NCBI RefSeq assembly: GCF_029894125.1
Contig: NZ_JARXYZ010000013.1
Span: forward strand, 169,039-233,038
Direction of reading: 5' to 3'
Length of the DNA: 64,000 nucleotides
From: Kitasatospora sp. MAA19
GTDB taxonomy: Bacteria > Actinomycetota > Actinomycetes > Streptomycetales > Streptomycetaceae
Part shown: piece by piece, positions 25,386-32,908 of the stretch
How positions within the stretch are numbered: position 1 is the first letter of the stretch
How the letters are laid out: every line of letters begins with the position of its first letter
The notes under the pieces: generated by a model
Database searches by the model: none
Seen by the model: the letters and a program-made list of their open reading frames with translations, nothing else
Told to the model about the DNA's origin: nothing
Position numbers and translations under genes: made by a program

Positions 25386-26675
25386 GTGCGGCAGGTGAGT
25401 CAACACCCCTTGAGGCACCGCGACTTCCGGCTGCTCTTCATCGGCCGGACCATCTCCACCCTCGGCGACGCCGTCGTCCCCGCCGCGCTCGCCATCGCCA
25501 TCACCCGCGCCACCGGCTCCTCCGCCGCGCTCGCCCTGGTGCTGGGCTGCGCGATGCTGCCGCGACTGGTCCTGCTGCCCTTCGGCGGCGTGGTCGGGGA
25601 CCGCTTCAACCCGCGCCTCGTCGCACTGACCACCGACCTCCTCCGGGCCGCCGCCCAGCTGCTCGTCGGGCTGGAACTGGTCGGCGGGCGCCCGGACCTG
25701 GCGCACATCGCGGTCGCCGAGGCGATCGGCGGCGCCGCCTCCGCCTTCGCGATGCCGACGGCCGCGCCGCTGGTCGCGGCGACCGTCGACGGCACCCGAC
25801 GACTGCGGGCCAACGCCCTGCTCGCCTCGGCCGGCAGCGCCGCCCGGCTCGGGGGCCCGGCCCTGGCGGGGGTGCTGGTGTACACCGCCGGGCCCGAGTG
25901 GGCGTTCGTGCTCGACGGCGCCTCGTTCGTGCTCAGCGCCGCGCTGCTGACCCGGCTCACCGTCCGCCACCGGCCCGGTGAGCGCGGCTCGTTGCGCCGG
26001 GACCTCGCCGAGGGCTGGAGCGAGGTGCGCTCCCGCGACTGGTACTGGACCAGCCTGATCGCCCACGGGGTGTGGAACGGTGCCAGTGCCGTCCTGCTCA
26101 CCCTCGGCCCGCTGATCGCCGCCACCCGCCTGGGCGGGGACGGCGTGTGGGTGGCGCTGACCCAGGCCGGGGCGGTGGGCCTGCTGGTCGGCTCGCTGGT
26201 CGCCGGACGGGCCCGGCCGCGCCGCCCGGTGCTGGTCGCCAACCTCGGCCTCGCCCTGTACGGGCTGCCCCTGTTCGCGCTCGCCGTGGCGGCCCCCGGC
26301 CCGGTCGCGGTCGGGGCGTACGCGGTGGCCATGGCGGGCCTGGGCTTCCTCAACCCGGTCTGGGCGACGGTCGTCCAGCAGGACGTCCCGGCCGGAATAC
26401 TGGCCCGGGTCACCTCGTACGACTGGCTGCTTTCGCTGGCCGCCGCCCCGCTCGGGTACGTGCTGGCGCCGCTGGCCGCCGACGCCTGGGGCAGCGAGGT
26501 GCCACTGCTGGCGACGGCGGCGCTGGTGACGGCGGTGTGCGCGGGGACGGCGGCGGTGCCCGGCGTCCGGCGGTTCGGCACGGGCGCGGCGGCCGCCGGG
26601 CCCGTGCCGGGCGCGGAGCGGCCACCGGCCGGGGTCGACTCCTCGGAAGCCGAGCTCAGTTCCAGATGCCCGTGA
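25386..26675 (+). CDS. MFS transporter
   Basis: The product of about 429 residues is a 12-helix major facilitator. It begins HRDFRLLFIGRTISTLGDAV and has the loop 2-3 motif GGVVGDRFNPR, typical of the drug/metabolite efflux group related to macrolide-type exporters. The C-terminal 40 residues are low-complexity. The start is ambiguous: GTG at 25386 or 25395, neither with a ribosome-binding site, so leaderless translation is possible. It is probably controlled by the divergent MarR. Its 3' end overlaps the convergent phosphatase gene by 20 bp. Confidence 0.88.
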   Translation: MRQVSQHPLRHRDFRLLFIGRTISTLGDAVVPAALAIAITRATGSSAALALVLGCAMLPRLVLLPFGGVVGDRFNPRLVALTTDLLRAAAQLLVGLELVGGRPDLAHIAVAEAIGGAASAFAMPTAAPLVAATVDGTRRLRANALLASAGSAARLGGPALAGVLVYTAGPEWAFVLDGASFVLSAALLTRLTVRHRPGERGSLRRDLAEGWSEVRSRDWYWTSLIAHGVWNGASAVLLTLGPLIAATRLGGDGVWVALTQAGAVGLLVGSLVAGRARPRRPVLVANLGLALYGLPLFALAVAAPGPVAVGAYAVAMAGLGFLNPVWATVVQQDVPAGILARVTSYDWLLSLAAAPLGYVLAPLAADAWGSEVPLLATAALVTAVCAGTAAVPGVRRFGTGAAAAGPVPGAERPPAGVDSSEAELSSRCP

Positions 26676-27540
26676 TGGCCGCGGCGTTGGCGGCGTTGCC
26701 CGCGTGGGTGGTGACGCCGGCGAGGTCCTCCAGGGTGCGCAGCACGTTGTAGTGGTTGACCGTGGTGCCGGTGCTGCTGCCGGGGGTGACGTGGGCGCCG
26801 TAGACGACGGTGGGGATGCGGTTGCCGGCGAGGCGGTTGTCCTCGTCGAAGGTGACCACGAGCAGGCTGTTGTGGCTCTTGGCCCAGGTGGCGTAGGCGC
26901 CGAGGTTGTTCTTGATCCAGGTGTCGCCGGTACCGACCGAGCAGTCGTGCATGTCGCTGCAGAGGTTCGGCACGACGAAGGAGACGTTCGGCAGGGTGGT
27001 GTAGTCGGTCGGGAACTGGGTGAAGGTCTTGGCCGAGCTCACCGGGACGTTGCCGAAGCCGAACCAGGGGTTGTGCTTCTGCGCGTACGTGCCGCTGCCG
27101 CAGACGGTGCTGCCCTGCGCGGGCAGGGTCTCGTTGTAGCTGGCCCAGGTCTTGCCGGCGGCGGCGACCTCGGAGGCCAGGTTGGGGGCCTGGAGGGCGC
27201 CGACCGAGACGCAGCTGTCGTCGGTGACGCCCTGGGTGGAGCCGGAGAACAGGGCGTAGTAGTTCGGCTGGCTGGGGTGGGTGATGCCGAACGACTGGGT
27301 GAGGTTGGCGCCGCCGGTGGCCAGGGAGTTGAGGTAGGGGGCGCTGCTGCTGCCGATGACCTGGGTGTAGGCGTGATTCTCCATCACCACGACCACGATG
27401 TGGTCGGGCGCGGGCAGGGCGGCGGCCTGCGCGGTAGTGGCGGTGGCGGCCCAGAGGCCGGCGGAGGCGGCGACGAGGGCGGCCACCGAGCCGAGGGCGG
27501 TGGCGGTGCGGCGGGAACGGGGCTTTGTGGACGAAGTCAT
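26656..27540 (-). CDS. Secreted phosphoesterase-family acid phosphatase
   Basis: The 294-residue product has a signal peptide (about 1-39, ending TTAQAA) and a phosphoesterase (AcpA/phospholipase-C-like) domain: DHIVVVVMENHAYTQVIGSS, SFGITHPSQPNYYALFSGST, NLCSDMHDCSVGTGDTWIKN, VVTFDEDN and VYGAHV. The acidic residues and Asn/His in these blocks form the metal-binding active site of the family. It should release phosphate from organic phosphates outside the cell. It lies 64 bp downstream of a phospholipase-D-like gene on the same strand. AAGGA precedes the ATG. A fragment of this gene is duplicated at 24610-24702. Confidence 0.92.
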   Translation of the reverse strand: MTSSTKPRSRRTATALGSVAALVAASAGLWAATATTAQAAALPAPDHIVVVVMENHAYTQVIGSSSAPYLNSLATGGANLTQSFGITHPSQPNYYALFSGSTQGVTDDSCVSVGALQAPNLASEVAAAGKTWASYNETLPAQGSTVCGSGTYAQKHNPWFGFGNVPVSSAKTFTQFPTDYTTLPNVSFVVPNLCSDMHDCSVGTGDTWIKNNLGAYATWAKSHNSLLVVTFDEDNRLAGNRIPTVVYGAHVTPGSSTGTTVNHYNVLRTLEDLAGVTTHAGNAANAAAITGIWN

Positions 27541-27604
27541 GACAAGTCCTTGGGTAGAGACCGGCCTGGGCGGCCGCTCGTTCAGGGGTGGGGCCGCGAT
27601 ACGC

Positions 27605-28594
27605 CTAGTAGGGCGTGCCGTTGGCGAAGTCGCGGGCGACGGTGGACTCGACGGTGTCGAGCACGCCGGAGTCGGCGGTGATCAGGCCCAGCTCGCGGTT
27701 GTTGTTCAGCGAGTTGTCGGAGAAGTTCTCCGAACCGGCGAAGACCTTGGCCGACGGCGTGCCGTAGTCGGCGACGATGGCCTTGGCGTGGATGTACAGG
27801 CCCGTGGTCGAGGAGTAGGTGACCACCTGGCCGCCGGCCGTGGTCACCTGGTCGAAGGAACTGCCGTAGGACGACGGGTTCATGCCGACCACGCGCACCG
27901 TGACGCCCCGGGAGGCGGCCGCGGCCACCGCGTCCACCAGGGCCGGGTCGCCGAACTCCAGCTGCTCCACGTCGAGCGTGCGCTGCGCGCCGTTGATCAG
28001 GGCCAGCAGACGGGTCTGCGAGTCGGTCGGCGACCAGACCAGGTTGTCGCCGTCGGAGGGGGTGATCGAGGTCTGCGCGTAGTCGGCGGCGAAGACCTGC
28101 TCGATCGCGGTGACGTCGTTGGCGTCGGTGTCCACGACGCCGTAGTCGCGGCTGGAGGAGTAGTAGGTGGCGTCCAGGTTCCCGGTCAGGATCAGGGACT
28201 TGGCGCCGTCCACCGTGACGGTCTTCTGGTGGGTGTAGACGAAGGCGGAGGAGGAGTACGTCACCCCGACGCCGGCGGCCTGGAGGGCCGAGTAGGCGGC
28301 GCCGTTGACCGAGGTGTGCCGGCCGTCGAGGATCACCCGGACCTGGACGCCGGCCCGCCGGCGGCCGATCAGGGCGCTGACGGCGGTGCTGTCGCGCAGC
28401 TCGTACATGGTCACGTCGACGGAGCGGGTGGCGGAGTTGATGAGGTCGTAGACGACGCCGTGGTCCTGGTCCGGGAACACGATCGCCGTGTACGTGGCGG
28501 CGGTGGCGGCCTGGGCGGTGCCGGACATCGGTATCAGGCCGGCGGCGGCGAGCAGCAGCGCGCCGGTGCGGCGCGCGAAGGTGGCCAGGGGCAT
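27605..28594 (-). CDS. Secreted phospholipase-D-like phosphodiesterase
   Basis: From the ATG at 28594 (GGAG at 6 bp) the 329-residue product has a signal peptide (about 1-31, ending GTAQAA) and two HKD motifs: HQKTVTVD (His122, Lys124, Asp129) and HAKAIVAD (His269, Lys271, Asp276). These define the PLD active site, so phosphodiester cleavage of phospholipid or nucleic acid outside the cell is expected. The SSSRDYGVV and ENFSDNSLNNNRELGLIT blocks match the bacterial PLD/Nuc type. It likely forms an operon with the phosphatase downstream, together able to free phosphate from diesters. Confidence 0.93.
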   Translation of the reverse strand: MPLATFARRTGALLLAAAGLIPMSGTAQAATAATYTAIVFPDQDHGVVYDLINSATRSVDVTMYELRDSTAVSALIGRRRAGVQVRVILDGRHTSVNGAAYSALQAAGVGVTYSSSAFVYTHQKTVTVDGAKSLILTGNLDATYYSSSRDYGVVDTDANDVTAIEQVFAADYAQTSITPSDGDNLVWSPTDSQTRLLALINGAQRTLDVEQLEFGDPALVDAVAAAASRGVTVRVVGMNPSSYGSSFDQVTTAGGQVVTYSSTTGLYIHAKAIVADYGTPSAKVFAGSENFSDNSLNNNRELGLITADSGVLDTVESTVARDFANGTPY

Positions 28595-28847
28595 GCGGGA
28601 CTCCACGATCGGTGAGGTGAGGGGAAGACCTGGGCATGGGTGCGGGAGTACGCGCAGAGCGCCCGAACAGCATCGGGCGGATCGGTCCACGCGGGTAGAC
28701 GACAGCAGGTAAAACCTTGACCCCGGGCCGGGAAACGGATGGTGCGGCCGATCGGGTTCACATTGCCAGCCACCGCCTCGGCCGGTGATAGTGGATCTTC
28801 GAGGACGTGGCCGGACGCCGCGTCAGCTGATGAGAGAACAGAGGATC

Positions 28848-30113
28848 ATGGCGAAGATCAGCCTTCTGCGTCCCCTCGCGGTGGCGGCCGCCGGCGTCGT
28901 CCTGCTGGCGACCGGCGCCGCGCACGCGGTGGCCGCCGACCAGGGCACCACCACCGCGCCCGCCCCGGACACAGCCGCGGTGCTCGCCGCCCTCCAGGCC
29001 ACCACCGCCGCCGGCGCCCCGGGCGCCTTCGCCGTGATCCGCGACCACGGCGCCGGCGAGACCACCCGTTCGCTGGCGACCGGCACGGCCGATCTCGACG
29101 GCACCCCGATGAACTCCTCGTGGCGGTTCCGGGTCGGCAGCAACAGCAAGATGTTCGCCGCCGTTCTCGTGATGCAGCTGGCGGAGCAGGGCCGGATCGA
29201 CCTCGACCAGCCGCTGCGCGACTACCTGCCGGCCGGCACCCTGCCGGACACCTGGACCATGACGGGCCGCCAGGTGATGGAGCACCGGGCCGGGATCTAC
29301 GACCACACCAACGACCTGCTGGAGCAGGCCGGCGAGGAGACCACCGCCGCCTTCGAGGCGCGCATCCGCACCAACGTGTACGAGCCGCGCGACCTGGTGG
29401 CGATGTCCGTCAAGCACGGCCAGCAGTACACACCCGGGAGCCGCTACTCCTACTCGAACACCGACTTCGTCCTGATGGGCCTCGCGGTCGAGCACCTCAC
29501 CGGCCGCCCCTACGCGGACGTCCTGCGCGATCGGATCATCGAGCCGCTCGGTCTGAGCAGGACCTCCTTCGTCGTGCCCGACCAGGAGATCCAGGGCGCG
29601 CACGTCACCGGCTACCTCACCAACGACGACCGCACCAAGCCGCTGCTGGACTCCACCGAGCAGACCGGCTCCTGGGTGTGGACCGCCGGCGCCGTCATCT
29701 CCGACGCCGCCGACCTGGACCGCTTCCTCACCGCGCTGGTGGCCGGCAGCTCCGGCGGGCTCGTCTCGGACGACTCGCTGAAGCAGATGACCGCCGCGCT
29801 GCCCACCCCCACCGCCAAGATCAGCTACGGTCTCGGGCTGCGCCGCATCTCGCTCTCCTGCGGTGACGTGTACGGCCACGGCGGCATCGTCCAGGGCTTC
29901 CAGACCCAGTCCTTCGCCGGCCTGGACGGCCACCGCTCGGTCGTCGTGTTCGCCAACGCCTCCAACAACGGCGCCGTGACGCAGGGGCTGATGAACGCGC
30001 TGGAGCCGGCCTTCTGCGGCAAGAAGCCGGCCGTCGCGCCGCGGACCGCGTTCGCCCCGAGCGCCTTCGCCGAGGACGACGCGCTGCCGGTGGTGGAGGA
30101 CACCCGGATCTGA
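28848..30113 (+). CDS. Secreted serine hydrolase, class C beta-lactamase / DD-peptidase-like
   Basis: The 421-residue product has a signal peptide (about 1-30) and a beta-lactamase/transpeptidase-like domain. The SxxK nucleophile motif is Ser98-Lys101 (GSNSKMF), the second motif Tyr202-Ser-Asn204 (YSYSNTDF), and the third element His344-Gly-Gly (GHGGIVQG). The architecture matches secreted D-alanyl-D-alanine carboxypeptidases such as the Streptomyces R61 enzyme as well as esterases of this fold, so peptidoglycan or ester cleavage is possible. An ATG 18 bp upstream (28830) is an alternative start. It is divergent from the PLD gene and ends in a terminator. Confidence 0.9.
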   Translation: MAKISLLRPLAVAAAGVVLLATGAAHAVAADQGTTTAPAPDTAAVLAALQATTAAGAPGAFAVIRDHGAGETTRSLATGTADLDGTPMNSSWRFRVGSNSKMFAAVLVMQLAEQGRIDLDQPLRDYLPAGTLPDTWTMTGRQVMEHRAGIYDHTNDLLEQAGEETTAAFEARIRTNVYEPRDLVAMSVKHGQQYTPGSRYSYSNTDFVLMGLAVEHLTGRPYADVLRDRIIEPLGLSRTSFVVPDQEIQGAHVTGYLTNDDRTKPLLDSTEQTGSWVWTAGAVISDAADLDRFLTALVAGSSGGLVSDDSLKQMTAALPTPTAKISYGLGLRRISLSCGDVYGHGGIVQGFQTQSFAGLDGHRSVVVFANASNNGAVTQGLMNALEPAFCGKKPAVAPRTAFAPSAFAEDDALPVVEDTRI

Positions 30114-30156
30114 CCCGGCCTCCCGGCCCGCCGTCTCCGCACGACCCGCCCGTACG

Positions 30157-30175
30157 GCCCGCACGCCGTGCGGGC
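30157..30175. terminator. Short hairpin between convergent genes
   Basis: GCCCGCAC (30157-30164) pairs with GTGCGGGC (30168-30175) around a 3-nt loop, 43 bp after the serine hydrolase stop and 55 bp from the stop of the minus-strand STAND gene. Confidence 0.65.
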
Positions 30176-30230
30176 GGACGCGCTTCAGACCCCTGGGGCG
30201 GGCCTACCGGCGGCGGCCCCTGGAGCGGCC

Positions 30231-32627
30231 CTAGCGGCGGCGGCCCTGCCGGGGGCCGTCCGCGCTGAGGTCGGTGAGCGCCTCGGTGAGGAGTTCGCGG
30301 GCCTCGTCGGCGCGGCCCTGCTCGATCAGGGCGGTGCCGAGCTCGGTCAGGGTCTTGGTCATGCTGTCCGGCCGGCCGGTCGCCTCGAAGTGGGTCAGGG
30401 CCTGCCGGTAGGCCTTCTCGGCGGCCGGCCAGCGCTTCAACGCGGCGCGGTCCAGGCCGAGTTCGTGCGCCGTCATGGCCGCCATCAGGTGCATCAGCGG
30501 CGAGGACCAGCGCTCCACCAGCTCCAGCGCGCCGGCCAGCGCGCGCCGGCGGGACTGCACCGCCTCCTCGGCCCGGCCCGAGTCGCGCAGGCAGTTGGCC
30601 GCCCCGCGCAGCGTGACCAGCCGGCCGATCCGGCCGGAGCGGCTGTTGACGGCGTCGAAGGCCTCCGCGGCCTGGTGGTAGGCGTCGATGGCCTCCCGGT
30701 GCCGGTTCAGGTGCCGGAGGCCGGCGGCGAGGTAGACCAGCGCCCAGCCCTCCTGCTCCCGGGCGCCGATCCGGCGGGCGAGCTGCAGCCCCTCGCCGGC
30801 CAGTTCGACGCCGCGCTGGTACCGGTGCAGGCAGGTGACGTACGTCCAGGCCAGGTAGTTCACGTGGACGGCCTCGGCCAGCTGGTCACCGCAGGCGCGG
30901 GCCGCATCGGCCGACAGCTGGAAGACCTCGGCCCAGATGTCCCAGCTCAGCAGCCGGTCGGAGAACCAGTGCATGGCCTCGGCGGTGTCGATGACCTCCC
31001 GGTGCCGGCCCGCGGCGAAGGCCTGGTGGAGGGCCGCCAGCCACTCCGGGTGCTCCTCCTCCAGCCAGCGCGCCGCCTCGGTGAGCGGCACCGGGGGGCC
31101 GGTCCGGTCCCGGTCCGCGCCCGGTCCGGCCTGCGCCTCGGCGTCCCGGTCCGCCTCGCGGTCCGGGTCGAACCGCAGGCCGAACTCGGCGGCCCGGCTC
31201 AGCAGCCAGCCGGTCGCCCGGGCACGGGCGTTCGCCACCTCCCCGGGGGGCTCGTCCGCGTCGAGCTGCTCGCCCGCGTAGAGCCGGACCAGGTCGTGCA
31301 GCCGGTAGCGCTCCGGGGTGGCCAGTTGCACCAGCCCGGCGTCGATCAGCTGCTCCAGGACGAGTTCGGTCCGTACCGCCGACAGGCCCGCGTAGGCGGC
31401 GGCGACGGCGGCGGTGAAGTCGTGACCGGCGGTCAGCGCGGAGCGGCGCAGCACCAGTTGGGACTCGACCGGCAGCCGCCGGTAGGACAGCGCGAAGGCC
31501 GGGCGGACGGCCAGGTCGCCGGTCTCCAGCAGGTCCAACCGGTTCTCCTCCGCGGCGAGTTGGCGCACCAGGTGGCTGACGGGCTGCTGCGGGCGGGCCA
31601 TCAGCCGCTGCCCGGCGATCCGCAGCGCGAGCGGCAGGTAGCCGCAGAGCCGGGCCAGTTCGGCGGTGGCGTCGGGCGCCGCGTCGATCCGCTCGCGGCC
31701 GGCGATCCGGGCCAGCAGGTCGGCGGCCTCGCCCGGGGCGAGGGCGTCCAGCCGCAGGCGGTGCACCGACTCCAGGCCGGCCAGGGTGTTGCGGCTGGTG
31801 ACGAGGGTCACGGCCGGCCCGGAACCGGGCAGCAGCGGGCGCACCTGGCTCTCGTCGGCGGCGTTGTCCAGCACCAGGACGAGCCTGCGCTCCCGTACCA
31901 GGGCGCGGTAGAGGCCGGCCCGCTCCTCCGTCCCGGCGGGCACCGCGTTGTCGGCGACTCCCAGGGCGCGCAGCACCTGGCCGAGCGCGTCGCGGGCGGA
32001 GAGCGGGGTGGCGGACATGCCGCCGAGGTCGAGCGAGAGCTGCCCGTCGGGGAAGAACGGGGCCAGGGTGTGCGCGGCGTGCAGGGCGAAGGCGGTCTTG
32101 CCGAGCCCGGGCTGACCACTGATCAGCACCACCCTGGGGTGCGCGGGTCGGTCGTCCTTGGCCAGCTCGGCCAGCAGGGCGAGGGCGTCCTCGCGGGCGG
32201 TGAAGTCGGCGATGTCGCGGGGCAGCGCGAGCGCGCCGGGGGTGAGGGGGGCGGCGGGCGCGGCGTCCTCGGCCTCGGTCGACCCGGCGGCGGCGGGGGC
32301 GGGGGCGGCCGGACCGGGCGTGGGAACGGCGGCGGCCGGGGCCGGCCTGGTCCCCCGGGGGCGGCCGAACTGCGCGGCCCGGTCCAGCGCGGCGGCCTGC
32401 GTACCGTCCAGGCCCAGCGCCTCGGCCAGGGCGCGGACGGTGCGCCGCTGGGGTCCTCGGGTACGGCCGCGCTCCATGTCGCCGACGGCGCGCAGGCTGA
32501 CTCCGGCCGCCGCGGCGAGCTCCTCCTGCGTCCGGCCCGCCGCCGCCCGGTACCCGGCCAGCAGGCGGCCGAAGTCGCCGGCCCCCGCTGACTCCGTGTC
32601 CGCCCCCGTGCCGCCCGCAGCCGTCAT
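30231..32627 (-). CDS. XRE-NB-ARC-TPR STAND regulator
   Basis: The 798-residue product begins with an XRE helix-turn-helix (about 20-75, RTQEELAAAAGVSLRAVGDM), then a Pro/Ala linker, a STAND NB-ARC ATPase (Walker A GQPGLGKT at 171-178, Walker B VLVLDNA, the TSRN sensor strand, and GYLPLALRIAGQRL, the GxP motif) and C-terminal TPR repeats from about residue 560. Such proteins are signal-dependent switches that oligomerise on ATP binding and activate nearby genes. It is the first of three STAND regulators in this part of the window. TTCTGCC repeats lie upstream of its start. Confidence 0.92.
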   Translation of the reverse strand: MTAAGGTGADTESAGAGDFGRLLAGYRAAAGRTQEELAAAAGVSLRAVGDMERGRTRGPQRRTVRALAEALGLDGTQAAALDRAAQFGRPRGTRPAPAAAVPTPGPAAPAPAAAGSTEAEDAAPAAPLTPGALALPRDIADFTAREDALALLAELAKDDRPAHPRVVLISGQPGLGKTAFALHAAHTLAPFFPDGQLSLDLGGMSATPLSARDALGQVLRALGVADNAVPAGTEERAGLYRALVRERRLVLVLDNAADESQVRPLLPGSGPAVTLVTSRNTLAGLESVHRLRLDALAPGEAADLLARIAGRERIDAAPDATAELARLCGYLPLALRIAGQRLMARPQQPVSHLVRQLAAEENRLDLLETGDLAVRPAFALSYRRLPVESQLVLRRSALTAGHDFTAAVAAAYAGLSAVRTELVLEQLIDAGLVQLATPERYRLHDLVRLYAGEQLDADEPPGEVANARARATGWLLSRAAEFGLRFDPDREADRDAEAQAGPGADRDRTGPPVPLTEAARWLEEEHPEWLAALHQAFAAGRHREVIDTAEAMHWFSDRLLSWDIWAEVFQLSADAARACGDQLAEAVHVNYLAWTYVTCLHRYQRGVELAGEGLQLARRIGAREQEGWALVYLAAGLRHLNRHREAIDAYHQAAEAFDAVNSRSGRIGRLVTLRGAANCLRDSGRAEEAVQSRRRALAGALELVERWSSPLMHLMAAMTAHELGLDRAALKRWPAAEKAYRQALTHFEATGRPDSMTKTLTELGTALIEQGRADEARELLTEALTDLSADGPRQGRRR

Positions 32628-32649
32628 GTCCCGCCTCTGATCGCGCCGT

Positions 32650-32838
32650 TACTTCTGCCAGACGTTGTGCCTGACCGACCGTCCCAGGCAGAAGTATGCC
32701 CGGGCAGAAGTATGCCTCGGGTCCGATCCGTCCACCGCATCGAGGGACCAGCTCAGGCGGCGGGTGCGCCGGTCGGGCCGCGGCGGGCGGCGGGCCGGCG
32801 GGATGGTTCCGCGCACTGGTTCTGCCCATAGTTCTGCC
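32650..32838. repeat. Cluster of five TTCTGCC/GGCAGAA elements upstream of the XRE-STAND gene
   Basis: ACTTCTGCC at 32651, then two tandem 14-bp units GGCAGAAGTATGCC (32687-32700 and 32703-32716, period 16), then TTCTGCC at 32820 and 32832 (period 12). The first and second form an inverted pair. All lie in the 281-bp gap before the STAND start, as expected for cooperative regulator binding. CATACT in the tandem units (minus strand) could be a -10 element. Confidence 0.6.
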
Positions 32839-32908
32839 TGTGGTCGTGCCGATCGGCGGGGGCGGAAGCGGCGGCAGCGGTGGGCGCGGAGGTGGCGGCC
32901 CGGCACGG

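Noticed and set aside
28595..28847. PHO boxes between the PLD and serine hydrolase genes
   Set aside because: A single GTTCACA at about 28,756 is present, but I could not find the 11-bp direct repeat pattern needed for a PhoP site.
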